A DNA stretch of 41,863 nt from a virus: positions 1 to 41,863 of the IMG/VR virus record IMGVR_UViG_3300031576_000134; one strand, written 5' to 3'. A program made the position numbers and the translations under genes. The notes beneath the pieces were generated by a model. That model was not told the DNA's origin and did not search any database. It saw nothing but the letters and a program-made list of their open reading frames with translations. Of this stretch, positions 24,111 through 31,677 are shown piece after piece; the stretch's first letter is position 1, and each line of letters starts with the position of its first letter.

Positions 24111-24368
24111 TCAGAACCTCGTCGGGATGGTGATATCGCCGCACCATGGGCACTCGAGGTACTCGACACCCTGCAAGATCTCCGTCGAGATTGGGTGCAC
24201 GCAGCCGTTCGGGCAGAGCGGCTTCTTGCATCCAGCACAGATGCCGGGAGACTGCAGTCGCAGGAGATGGACCTCATCGGGCAGTGACATGCGCTCGCCC
24301 GGAGGTCCGGACTTCTGGATCTTGTCAGCGGTGACGCTGAGGCTCAGCAGGAATGAGGTCAGAGACAT
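24111..24368 (-). CDS. small zinc-finger protein upstream of the polymerase
   Basis: The 85-residue protein has a four-to-six-cysteine zinc-binding region: CAGCKKPLCPNGC (residues about 45-57) and CPWC near the end. The N-terminal half is helical and weakly hydrophobic. GGAGG lies 9 nt before ATG 24368; an upstream in-frame extension to 24602 is Arg-rich and looks like shadow coding. Its stop lies 3 bases before the polymerase start, so the two are co-translated. It could be a DNA-binding or polymerase accessory factor. Confidence 0.5.
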   Translation of the reverse strand: MSLTSFLLSLSVTADKIQKSGPPGERMSLPDEVHLLRLQSPGICAGCKKPLCPNGCVHPISTEILQGVEYLECPWCGDITIPTRF

Positions 24369-24737
24369 TCGTCGATCCCTCCAGAATCGAGCAACGGAAT
24401 AGCGAAGGAGTGCAGCAGGTCGCCGTCTAGGGCTCTCGCCCTTCCATGGGCCTTCTCGGAGGCGCCTCCCGTGCGTCGACGAATTGGACACTATGCCGCA
24501 TCGCCGTCGTCTGGGCATCCGAGCACGAGAACCTGCTGCACTCCTCCTCTCGGGCTTCCACCGATCTCCGAGCTTAGCGTACTCGTCGACGTCGTGCGCC
24601 ACCTATATCGCTACCGTCCACGGGCCAGAGACGATACGGTTCGATCGTCGCAACCTTGGTGTGTAGCTGGGTCACGCCTGCACGCTCTTACTAGGGCTCG
24701 ACCACGTCCCTACGGCACTTCGCGGTCTGACGAGCCA
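24369..24737. other. 369-bp gap without a convincing gene
   Basis: No frame on either strand shows a good ribosome site, family motif or codon pattern. There is a perfect 12-bp palindrome GGAGGCGCCTCC at 24458-24469 and a small GGGC/GCCC hairpin just before it. An isolated GGTTCGATC at 24638 looks like a tRNA T-loop but has no matching stems. It separates the SSB-like gene from the polymerase operon and may hold a terminator or an unrecognised small RNA. Confidence 0.4.
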
Positions 24738-25274
24738 TCAGAACGGGATGTCGCTGTCCTTGAACTTGCCCTCGAACATCTTGCCGGTCGACTCCGGATG
24801 CGGCAGCGCCTTCTTCACGCTCGAGCGCTTGACGTCCTGGTACTCGTCGTCGACGAGGTGGACGATGCACATGCGCCGGATCGCGTCGGCCTTCTTGAAC
24901 TTGGAGTTCTTCTCCTTGCCGGTGCTGAGGCCGAACGCGAGCAGCGTCTCGCGGAGCTTCCACATCGCGGCCGGAGTGATCGCGGTGTAGATGCGGAACT
25001 CGCGGCCGTTCAGCTTCTGATCACCGGGCTCGATCTTCATCTTGCCGCTCGCGTTACCGCCGACCTTCTGCGCGAGGTTGCCGGTGAGGCGCAGCTGCCA
25101 GACCCACATCGGGTTGCCGGCGTTGCTCTGCCCCTTGTCGAGGTCGGTGAGCACCGCCTCGTAGTACCCGGTCGGGAGGAGGAGTCCTCCGCCGTTGTCT
25201 TCGCCGAGATCGACGTCGAACTCGTCGTCGTCGTTCTCCTGCGGTGCTCCGAATGGATTGCTTGCGTCGACCAT
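24738..25274 (-). CDS. DUF669-like single-stranded DNA-binding protein
   Basis: The 178-residue protein has an acidic N-terminus, then LPTGYYEAVLTDLDKGQSN, MWVWQLRL and a beta-rich core, the pattern of DUF669 phage proteins, which act as single-strand DNA-binding partners of recombinases. The last residues, KFKDSDIPF, copy the acidic-hydrophobic SSB tail that docks repair proteins in bacteria. It lies 48 bp downstream of a Sak4-like gene, the usual partner. The ribosome site GGGAG is about 12 nt before the ATG, rather far. Confidence 0.7.
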   Translation of the reverse strand: MVDASNPFGAPQENDDDEFDVDLGEDNGGGLLLPTGYYEAVLTDLDKGQSNAGNPMWVWQLRLTGNLAQKVGGNASGKMKIEPGDQKLNGREFRIYTAITPAAMWKLRETLLAFGLSTGKEKNSKFKKADAIRRMCIVHLVDDEYQDVKRSSVKKALPHPESTGKMFEGKFKDSDIPF

Positions 25275-25322
25275 CTTCTGCGTGTTCTCCCTTGGGTTCT
25301 GTCAGCACTCCTAAGGCTGACG

Positions 25323-26141
25323 CTATTTGCTCGTGGCCTCGGCCTTGAGCAGGCGATCGTAGATCTCGGCGAGGTGCGGCTTCCCGGACGGCAGGTCGAC
25401 GCGCTCACCGAGCGCTGCCGCGAATGCCGGACCACGGGTCTTCGCCTTCCAGGCACCGCGCTCCTGCGTGAGCAGGCCGCGCTTGCCCTCGCCGTCCTGG
25501 AACAGGTACCAGACGAAGTCCATATACCCGCGCACGGACTCGTTCAGTTTCGCGGTGAAGCTCGGCAGCACCGCCTCGAGCTTGGGCTCGACTCCGCGAG
25601 CGACGCCCTTGGCGTAGACCTCCTTCGTCAGCGCCGTGATGATGACGTGATATGGCGCATCGCGGAACCAGCGGAACAGACGACGGAGGCGCGCGGTATC
25701 CTTGCCGTAGTCCTCCTGGTAGATGTCGTCGACCGAGAACTCCTCGCCGTCCTTCGGGGTCTTGCCCTTCTTGGTATCGCGCTGAATGCGCGAGCGCACT
25801 GCGGACTCGAGGCTCATCGTCTGCATCTCGGTGCCAGAGTCGATGATCACGGTCTTGATGCTCGCGTAGCGAGGATCTTTGTTGACGAGCGCCCAGAACG
25901 TGGCCTCGAGGTCCTCCGGCGAAGCGATGTCGACCTTGTGGACGCGGTCGCGTACCGACTTCTCGAGACCGAGGAAGCCTCCCTCGAAGTTCAGGAACAG
26001 CACCTCGCGCATGTCCGGATGCTCGACTGCGGTAGCAGCGAACGTCGTCTTCCCGACACCAGGAGGTCCGACGATCAGACCCTTGAACTTCAGGTTATCC
26101 TTCGTGATCGTCGCTGGTGTCGGTGCTGCAGCAGTGGCCAT
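25323..26141 (-). CDS. Sak4-like RecA-fold recombinase ATPase
   Basis: The 272-residue protein has Walker A GPPGVGKT near residue 25 and Walker B with TVIIDS near residue 96, in the layout of phage AAA_24/Sak4 proteins. These bind single-stranded DNA and promote annealing or strand exchange in cooperation with a phage SSB. I chose ATG 26141 (MATAAAPT) instead of the GTG three codons earlier because an extended promoter ends 7 nt upstream, predicting a leaderless start. The SSB-like gene follows, and this promoter heads the operon that carries the polymerase and purZ. Confidence 0.75.
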   Translation of the reverse strand: MATAAAPTPATITKDNLKFKGLIVGPPGVGKTTFAATAVEHPDMREVLFLNFEGGFLGLEKSVRDRVHKVDIASPEDLEATFWALVNKDPRYASIKTVIIDSGTEMQTMSLESAVRSRIQRDTKKGKTPKDGEEFSVDDIYQEDYGKDTARLRRLFRWFRDAPYHVIITALTKEVYAKGVARGVEPKLEAVLPSFTAKLNESVRGYMDFVWYLFQDGEGKRGLLTQERGAWKAKTRGPAFAAALGERVDLPSGKPHLAEIYDRLLKAEATSK

Positions 26142-26178
26142 CGAGATCACCCTATCACATCTCAGCTATCGGCGTCAA
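26142..26178 (-). promoter_or_regulatory. leaderless promoter of the Sak4-polymerase-purZ operon
   Basis: On the minus strand, TTGACG (26173-26178) is followed by an 18-nt spacer ending in TGA and the -10 TAGGGT (26149-26154). Seven bases separate the -10 from ATG 26141, so transcription should begin at or very near the A of the start codon. It lies in the end of the MazZ-like gene. Confidence 0.65.
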
Positions 26179-26869
26179 CTGAGTCGTTGCCGCTGTCGTC
26201 GAACCACATCATGAACAGCAAGCAGCAAACCGCATGCGCCAGATGAGGGAGTCCGGTCTCGGGGTCGCGACGCTCACCTGCAAGTCGGCTTGCAATGTGT
26301 CGCATCGCCGCAGACGCATAGCGGTCCTCCCACTCGACGATCTTCTTCCAGTTGTTCGGCGGGTACTTCTTCGCACCGTAGGTCAGCACGCGCACGACGT
26401 CACCGATCTGCTCCCACGGCAGCAGTGACCATCGGTCCTTACCTGCGTCGGCCTTCACGCCGTGCTGTGGAGGTCTCAGCACGCGCCCATCGGACAAGCG
26501 GAAGGAGTAACCATCAGGATCGATCGGCGGCAGCGATTGATTACGGACGTCGACGATTCCGATGCTCTCAACCTTCACGCTCTCGACGATCGGGAACATG
26601 GCAGCTGCGCTCGGCATCTTCGGGACATCGGTGTGCTCGATCGCGATCCTGGTCAGCTCCGGGTCGATGCGAACCTGGATACCGTTGGAGTCTACCTCCA
26701 CGACCTTCTCACAACCACGCACCGCGCATTCGACATACTGCGAGCCGCCCGGGGGAGGCGGAGACCGATGGCGACTGGTCGGGCTCTTCACGCAGTTCTG
26801 GATGTCCTCGGGGTTATCGTTGATATCCCATCGGTACGAGCAATACTCGCATTCCAGCAACACCTTCAT
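26162..26869 (-). CDS. mazZ: MazZ-like dGTP/dATP pyrophosphohydrolase
   Basis: The 235-residue product has a C-terminal domain (residues about 135-230) of the dATP/dGTP diphosphohydrolase type found in MazZ: KADAGKDRWSLLPW, VVRVLTYGAKKYPPNNW, AAMRHIASRLAGE, ETGLPHLAHAVCCLLFM. Such MazG-fold enzymes cleave dGTP to dGMP, the substrate PurZ needs, and reduce competing purines. The N-terminal 75 residues hold CEYC and CAVRGC pairs and may be a zinc module, an unusual addition. The ATG directly follows the upstream stop, and GAGGAG overlaps that stop. The domain also occurs in phages without Z-DNA, so the Z role rests on purZ. Confidence 0.7.
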   Translation of the reverse strand: MKVLLECEYCSYRWDINDNPEDIQNCVKSPTSRHRSPPPPGGSQYVECAVRGCEKVVEVDSNGIQVRIDPELTRIAIEHTDVPKMPSAAAMFPIVESVKVESIGIVDVRNQSLPPIDPDGYSFRLSDGRVLRPPQHGVKADAGKDRWSLLPWEQIGDVVRVLTYGAKKYPPNNWKKIVEWEDRYASAAMRHIASRLAGERRDPETGLPHLAHAVCCLLFMMWFDDSGNDSVDADS

Positions 26870-28075
26870 CTACTCCTCGAACTCCGCCGACAAGAGCACG
26901 GGGAGTCGGTCGTGTCCACGCAGGCGATACTGCGTCGCGAGGAGGAATTCGGTGTCTCCAGCACGAAGCTCGGTCATGCAGAATTCGCGGACGCGGCACA
27001 TGCCGCAGGTCATCGGATTCAGCGATCGGTAGGTTGCTGGGCTGCGCGCGAGGTTGATCGTCGCCTGCTCGGCATCTCTCCAGATGTTCTGCACTTCGGT
27101 CGCTGATCGATAGGACTTCGACCAGCGCCAGAACTCAACCTCGGACAGCTTGTCCTTCATGTCCTGGTATTCGAGCGGATTCAGACCGACGGCGAGCAGC
27201 GCGGCCTCGTAGGTCTCCCAGTCCGTCGCGCACGCTGCTCGGCTCATCGAGCCGTCTTTATTGCGCTTCGGTTGCTTCGGGAGTGCAGCGCGGATCTGGT
27301 GCTGCGCCGACCCACCGATGTTGCTCGCGAGGTCCGGCATCATCTGCGAGATCAGATGCTGATAGATTGCCATCTGGAGATTGAACTCCTCATGGCTCTC
27401 TGGTGTCATGGCTTCACGTACCTTGTGATCGATCAGCCAGACGTTGCCGTTCTCGATTTCGCGTGCAATCCAATCGACACGGCCGTTGAACGCGTTCCAG
27501 TCCGGAACCGGAACGGTGAACTGGAATTCGACCATCGGCTTGCCGCCGTGCACGATGGTCTCGAACCTGTGCCCAATATCTAGCTGCTTCATTGTGCGCG
27601 ACGTGATGCCGTAGGACTTCTCACGGATGTCGCTGAGGATCTCGTGCTCGTCCTCGCTGAACAGGTGCTCGAAGCCCTTGGTGATCTTCGCGTACCAACC
27701 TTCGATGGCCTGCTCGACAGATTGCTGGAGCAGCGCCGCAGCGAGGCCGGCATGCACCGCGATGCCGAGGTCGATCTTCGGCTTATCGAAGCGAGGCTCG
27801 AGGCCAAGGTCGTAGATGAGCACGTACGCGTGTCGGCAGCGCAGCCAGGTCGCGAGACGCGAGTACGACATCTCCTGCGCCCAGTCGCTCTGGAACTCGC
27901 GCAGCGTGATGCCGTAGTGCTCGAGCGCGATCTCGAGGTTGTCGAACGTCGGATCGCCGACGATGACGACACCGCGATCACCGCAAGTCACCTTGCCATC
28001 ATCATGAACCCAGAAGTAGAGAGGTCCACGAATCCATTCCTGCGGCCTATCGTATCGATGCGACGTGGTGGGCAT
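26870..28075 (-). CDS. PD-(D/E)XK nuclease, Cas4/RecB-like with Fe-S cysteines
   Basis: The 401-residue protein has a RecB/Cas4 nuclease pattern: SYSRLATWLRCRHAYVL near residue 80 with the first cysteine, GIAVHAGLAAAL, the catalytic WLIDHKV (D and K), QMAIYQHL, and a C-terminal CGMCRVREFC that supplies three more cysteines for a 4Fe-4S cluster. Such phage exonucleases process DNA ends for recombination with an SSB and annealing protein, here encoded downstream. ATG 28075 lies 7 nt after a -10 element, so it is probably a leaderless start. An exact palindrome lies at 27983. Confidence 0.75.
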   Translation of the reverse strand: MPTTSHRYDRPQEWIRGPLYFWVHDDGKVTCGDRGVVIVGDPTFDNLEIALEHYGITLREFQSDWAQEMSYSRLATWLRCRHAYVLIYDLGLEPRFDKPKIDLGIAVHAGLAAALLQQSVEQAIEGWYAKITKGFEHLFSEDEHEILSDIREKSYGITSRTMKQLDIGHRFETIVHGGKPMVEFQFTVPVPDWNAFNGRVDWIAREIENGNVWLIDHKVREAMTPESHEEFNLQMAIYQHLISQMMPDLASNIGGSAQHQIRAALPKQPKRNKDGSMSRAACATDWETYEAALLAVGLNPLEYQDMKDKLSEVEFWRWSKSYRSATEVQNIWRDAEQATINLARSPATYRSLNPMTCGMCRVREFCMTELRAGDTEFLLATQYRLRGHDRLPVLLSAEFEE

Positions 28076-28124
28076 GCGGCGCAGAGTAGCACCGCTCAGG
28101 CAGGACTGGCAAGTAGCTAGTTGC
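28076..28124 (-). promoter_or_regulatory. leaderless promoter with 16-bp operator on its -35 box
   Basis: TTGCCA (28107-28112), an 18-nt spacer ending in TGC and TACTCT (28083-28088) stand 7 nt before ATG 28075. The 16-bp palindrome GCAAC-TAGCTA-CTTGC (minus strand; 28109-28124) overlaps the -35 by four bases, as expected of a repressor or activator site. Confidence 0.6.
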
Positions 28125-28130
28125 GAACTG

Positions 28131-28262
28131 TTAGAACCAGTCTCGAACAGCCCAGAACCAGCAATATCGACTCTCGACCGGAGTCACCCCTGCGACAGCC
28201 ATATCGGACAGATAACATTGGTAGAGAGCTTCGCTCCGAATTGCGAGCAGCAACTGCTTCAC
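28131..28262 (-). CDS. small hypothetical protein coupled to the helicase gene
   Basis: This 43-codon frame starts at GTG 28262 inside the last codons of the helicase gene as a GTGA overlap. The helicase end carries AGGAGG 7 nt before it, an ideal ribosome site. The product begins MKQLLLAIRSEALYQCYLSD and ends ESRYCWFWAVRDWF, rich in aromatic residues at the end. I do not recognise it. The ribosome site and overlap are the evidence that it is real; the codons themselves are too few to judge. Confidence 0.5.
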   Translation of the reverse strand: MKQLLLAIRSEALYQCYLSDMAVAGVTPVESRYCWFWAVRDWF

Positions 28263-30370
28263 GACACTTCCTCCTTGAACAAGATCGGGAATCGATTGGC
28301 CAGCTGACGATGATAGCGCGAGAGCATCATCCACGCCAAGCGGAGGTGCTTCTCTTCCTTCATCCCGGTCGCGTCGACCCAGCGAGCGCACGCCGCGTCG
28401 GACTTCCCGAAGCCCTGTCCGTCCAGGGTCAGCGCGCCGTCGCAGACCGAGAGCATGCTGGCCATCGCCATTCGGATCGCGCGCACCGTCTCCTCGGTGA
28501 GCAGCCTGGATTCGACGCGATGCTGCTTGGCCTGCTCGCGCTCGAGCCAGCCGTCGACGCGCTCGGAGGCCTGCTCCTGGCGCTCGGAGGCCTGGGCCTG
28601 CTGTTCGGCCTCGATCGCGGCCTGACGCCGTGCTTCGGCGTCAGCGTCGGACTCCTCGTGGAACAAGGACGCGGTGACCTTCGGTGCCTCGGCCTTCACC
28701 CTGGTCTCGATCGCAGCCTGGAACAGCTTGATCTTCTCGGACAGGAGGTCCTGCACGTGAAGATCGAGCGGATGATTGGAGACCATGCGCATGATCTGGA
28801 TGGACGACGCGCGCTGACCGATGCGGCGCACCCGATCCTCGGCCTGGCTGTTCGCGGCCGGAGTCCAGTCGAGGTCAACGAAAAGGACGTTCGACGCATG
28901 CGTCAGCGTGAGCCCGAACCCGCCAGCGCGAATCGTCAGCCCGACGCCCAGCAGCTGCCCAGCCTGGAATTTCTCGACGATGGCCTGGCGATCGGCCGGT
29001 GCGGTGTCGCCGGTGATTACAGCCCAGCCCTCGCGGTCGGCGAGAGCGTCGATCGGTGCACGGTGCGCCGAGAACACGAGCAGCGGCGTAGCGGAGTCCT
29101 CGAACTGCTCGACCACCTCGAACATCGCCGGAATCCGGGACTCAGCCAGATCCGCACGGATCGAGGACATCTCGGTGAAGTCCGGCAGCCCACCGAAGTC
29201 ACCGGAGGTGATGCAGTCCTCCATCCAGTCGGCGTAGATCTCGTCCATGCGGATCGAGACTTCGTCACCGATGTTGTTGACGATGATCTCCTTGTAGATC
29301 TTCGAGGGCAGGTCAGGCATGACCTCTTCCTTCGTGCGGCGCATCATCACGCGGCGCAGGCGCTCCGGCACCTCGGGGTTCGGGCTGCCGAACTCCCAAC
29401 CCCACCGACCGCGATAGCCGTTGAAGCAGCGCACGAAGCCCATCCATCCACCGAACACCTCGCGAGCCATGCCACCAGCGGAGAGCAGGCCGTAGAGTTC
29501 CTGGGGCTTGTTCATGAGCGGCGTGCCGGTGAGGAACCAGGCTTTGCCGCACGCGTCGGCGAGACGCGTGATCCGCTTGCTGCGCTCGGCCTTCGGGTTC
29601 TTGACGGCTTGCGCCTCGTCGATGATCAGCGTGCAGTCCGAGTAGTCCTTGCCTTCGAGGTCGGTGAGCATCGGCGGCATGATGTCGTAGTTCAGGATGA
29701 CGATGGTCTTCGGCTCCGGCACCGCGAGTTCGCGCTGCTTCTTGGCGAGGACCTCGACCGCGAACTCCGGTCGCCAGCGCCGGATCTCGGCCTGCCAGTT
29801 ATACTTCAGGGAGTTCGGGCAGATAACGAACACACGCGCATCGTCGGCGAGAGCCATGAGCGCCTGCACGGTCTTGCCGAGACCCATGTCGTCGGCGAGC
29901 AGCGTGCGCTTCCTCGACGCGAGGAACTCGACGCCGCTGACCTGGAACGGGAACAGCGCCGCGGACATCGCGCGACCCGTGGCCTTCACCTGTGCCTCGG
30001 GCTTCGCGTAGACCTTCAGCTCGGGAGCGACGTCGAGTGCAAGCTGACTTGCGATCTCGAGGACGCGAGCGCGATTGGCGATCTCGAGGCTCACCGTCCA
30101 GTGCTTCTTCTCGGGGTTCCAGCGCGCACCAGGCATCGCGCGCACCAGGGCAAGGTTGTTCGGCTCGTACGGCATGATCAGCGACCCGTCGGCGAGCAGC
30201 ACGCGCTTCGCCGGACCGGTCTCGGCCTGGAGGCCCAGAGCGCGAGCACACGCTGCGCTTGTGCAGACGACTTTCCACGCTCCGAGCTTGGACTTGAACG
30301 CGAAATCTTCGCCTGCAGCGACCGGAACCTTGCAGTGCTCGCACTTGCCTGCGTACTTGTTCTGGAACAT
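28259..30370 (-). CDS. SNF2-family DNA helicase with N-terminal zinc finger
   Basis: The 703-residue protein starts with a zinc finger (KCEHCKVPVAAGEDF then CTSAAC, residues 9-40), followed by an SNF2-type helicase: Walker A DDMGLGKT near residue 163, LIIDEAQAVKN (motif II, DEAQ), FLTGTPLMN (III), and C-terminal motifs GVGLTIRAGGFGLTLT and DRVRRIGQ. SNF2 enzymes move on double-stranded DNA and remodel forks or protein-DNA complexes. The last 150 residues are charged helix. I chose ATG 30370, with AAGGAAG 8 nt upstream, over the GTG at 30379. A long hairpin holding a palindrome precedes the gene. Confidence 0.8.
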   Translation of the reverse strand: MFQNKYAGKCEHCKVPVAAGEDFAFKSKLGAWKVVCTSAACARALGLQAETGPAKRVLLADGSLIMPYEPNNLALVRAMPGARWNPEKKHWTVSLEIANRARVLEIASQLALDVAPELKVYAKPEAQVKATGRAMSAALFPFQVSGVEFLASRKRTLLADDMGLGKTVQALMALADDARVFVICPNSLKYNWQAEIRRWRPEFAVEVLAKKQRELAVPEPKTIVILNYDIMPPMLTDLEGKDYSDCTLIIDEAQAVKNPKAERSKRITRLADACGKAWFLTGTPLMNKPQELYGLLSAGGMAREVFGGWMGFVRCFNGYRGRWGWEFGSPNPEVPERLRRVMMRRTKEEVMPDLPSKIYKEIIVNNIGDEVSIRMDEIYADWMEDCITSGDFGGLPDFTEMSSIRADLAESRIPAMFEVVEQFEDSATPLLVFSAHRAPIDALADREGWAVITGDTAPADRQAIVEKFQAGQLLGVGLTIRAGGFGLTLTHASNVLFVDLDWTPAANSQAEDRVRRIGQRASSIQIMRMVSNHPLDLHVQDLLSEKIKLFQAAIETRVKAEAPKVTASLFHEESDADAEARRQAAIEAEQQAQASERQEQASERVDGWLEREQAKQHRVESRLLTEETVRAIRMAMASMLSVCDGALTLDGQGFGKSDAACARWVDATGMKEEKHLRLAWMMLSRYHRQLANRFPILFKEEVS

Positions 30371-30394
30371 CCTATCCACTTCCTTCCTGGGACG

Positions 30395-30439
30395 GGAGCC
30401 GAGGTGCAGGCTGCAAGTCAGCTTGCATACCTCGGCTCC
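30395..30439. terminator. long stem-loop with operator in the loop
   Basis: GGAGCCGAGGT (30395-30405) and ACCTCGGCTCC (30429-30439) are perfect 11-bp arms. The loop contains TGCAAG-TCAG-CTTGCA (30412-30427), itself a perfect palindrome with 6-bp arms. It lies between two leftward genes, after the gene at 30462 and before the helicase. No U-run follows on the minus strand. Confidence 0.45.
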
Positions 30440-30461
30440 GTTTCGTCGTGTCGAGGTTCAT

Positions 30462-31049
30462 CTACTCGCTGATCTTCGCCATGATCTCCTTCGTCATCCA
30501 CTTCGCCGACCGGAGGAACGTCATCGTCTCCGGGGTATTCGGGAACAGGCGCTTCTCGTCCTTGCCGCGCACGAACCGGAGGACGAGCGAGTGCAGGCGC
30601 GCATCGTGACCCTGCGAGAAGGAGCGCTTGGCGTTCGGCATCTGACCGCAACCGCAGAGGCATGCGACGGTGCTGACCTGCACGATCTTCTCCTTCTTCG
30701 CCTTCGGCGCGGGCTTCCGCTCGCGGATGACCTCCTCCTCGGAGACCGTGCCGTCCTCGAGCGTCGGGGCGTCGACGGACTTCTTGGCCTTCGCGGCCTG
30801 CTTCTCGCGGTGCAGCTCGAAGCTGCTCTTGCCCTCGTCGGGATCCTCGATCGGCTCGGCCTTCTTCGGCTTCGCGCCGAGGAGGTAGACACCGCCATTG
30901 GTCAGGTGCATCTGCCCGAGCTTGCAGAGGTTGTTGAGGACGCGCACGTCGTAGCCGAGGCTCTTCGCGTCCTTCTGCGCGACGCCCTTCGGATAGTGCT
31001 CGCTGACGTTGTCGAGGGTTGCTTGCTGTGCGGGAGTGAGGTTGGGCAT
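30462..31049 (-). CDS. hypothetical protein with CLCGCG zinc motif
   Basis: The 195-residue protein has an N-terminal winged-helix-like part (LTPAQQATLDNVSEHYP, DVRVLNNLCKLGQMHLTNGG), a Lys/Glu/Ala-rich linker, and a C-terminal CLCGCGQMPNAKRSFSQGHD motif, a Cys-Cys-Cys-His arrangement seen in several phage proteins of unknown role. It probably binds DNA or RNA. GGAG lies 9 nt before the ATG, and the stop of the small upstream gene overlaps this spacing. Confidence 0.55.
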   Translation of the reverse strand: MPNLTPAQQATLDNVSEHYPKGVAQKDAKSLGYDVRVLNNLCKLGQMHLTNGGVYLLGAKPKKAEPIEDPDEGKSSFELHREKQAAKAKKSVDAPTLEDGTVSEEEVIRERKPAPKAKKEKIVQVSTVACLCGCGQMPNAKRSFSQGHDARLHSLVLRFVRGKDEKRLFPNTPETMTFLRSAKWMTKEIMAKISE

Positions 31050-31050
31050 G

Positions 31051-31236
31051 TTAGTAGTCTCCGTTCGCCTTGCGGCGGTTGTCCTTGCAGATATCGTCGA
31101 TGCAGAGCACGAGAGCGGTATCCTTGCGCACGTAGGCCTGCTCCTTCTTGGTCAGCAGGTTCATGGCCTGCTCCCAGGAGGTCGGCTCGCCCTTGCGAAC
31201 CTTGGCGAGGACCCCGTCGATGCTGATCTCCTGCAT
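31051..31236 (-). CDS. small hypothetical protein, leaderless
   Basis: The 61-residue product begins MQEISIDGVLAKVRKGEP and is helical, with two cysteines (LCIDDIC). I do not recognise it. ATG 31236 was chosen because a promoter with TTGCGC, 17-nt spacer and TGG-TAAGGT ends 7 nt before it and there is no ribosome site. The next gene starts 1 base after its stop. Confidence 0.55.
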   Translation of the reverse strand: MQEISIDGVLAKVRKGEPTSWEQAMNLLTKKEQAYVRKDTALVLCIDDICKDNRRKANGDY

Positions 31237-31298
31237 GAGTGAAACCTTACCACATTCCCCTCGGAGGCGCAAGCCTGGAATTGCCTGCGCCTCCGAGG
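31237..31298 (-). promoter_or_regulatory. leaderless promoter overlapped by a 13-bp-arm hairpin and operator
   Basis: The minus strand has TTGCGC (31267-31272), 17 nt, TAAGGT (31244-31249) and 7 nt to ATG 31236. CCTCGGAGGCGCA (31259-31271) and TGCGCCTCCGAGG (31286-31298) form a perfect inverted repeat covering the -35, with GCAAGCCTGGAATTGC (31269-31284) in its centre. The hairpin also lies just downstream of the gene ending at 31306, so it may terminate that transcript. Confidence 0.6.
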
Positions 31299-31305
31299 TG
31301 GTCCC

Positions 31306-31677
31306 CTAGGCCTTCGGGAGCTTCGGTCCGACCCAACACAGCTGGTCGGCCTCCGCGCGCACCAGGCCGGTCCGGAGGAGGGTACCGCGCAGGATCTCCC
31401 AGTCCTGGAGGCTGAACCCGGCCTTCTCCATGAGGGCGGTGTAGAGGATGCCCTCGGGTGCGCTTCCGGCCTCACGGACGGTCTCGAGGACGGCCGCGGC
31501 GATCGCCAGGGCAGCCCGCAGCTGGGCCTCCTTGGTGGGCTTCTCGGGGCTCTTCGGGGCCTCCTGGGCCTCGGGTCGGGGCTTCCGGCCGCAGGCGCAG
31601 TTGATCGGCCGGACGGCGAACCGCAGGGCACAGTTCGGGTCGGCATGGGGGAGCGAGTTCATGGGGGTCTTCGGCAT
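31306..31677 (-). CDS. hypothetical protein, leaderless, divergent to 31777
   Basis: The 123-residue protein begins MPKTPMNSLPHADPNC and has a Cys/Arg-rich opening, a Glu/Lys/Pro linker (EAQEAPKSPEKPTKEAQ) and a helical C-terminal part with AIAAAVLETVREAG. It may hold a small winged helix. I do not recognise it. The -10 TAAAGT ends 6 nt before ATG 31677 with no ribosome site, so a leaderless message is likely. Confidence 0.55.
   Translation of the reverse strand: MPKTPMNSLPHADPNCALRFAVRPINCACGRKPRPEAQEAPKSPEKPTKEAQLRAALAIAAAVLETVREAGSAPEGILYTALMEKAGFSLQDWEILRGTLLRTGLVRAEADQLCWVGPKLPKA

Noticed and set aside
24610-24690. possible tRNA, from GGTTCGATC at 24638
   Set aside because: The T-loop-like string has no 5-bp T stem, no acceptor stem and no anticodon arm at the right distances on either strand.
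24471-26246. 591-residue open frame on the plus strand
   Set aside because: It is antisense to the Sak4-like and SSB-like genes and has no ribosome site or motif.
28121-30472. 783-residue open frame on the plus strand
   Set aside because: It is antisense to the SNF2 helicase, which has all its motifs; composition is typical of a mirror frame.
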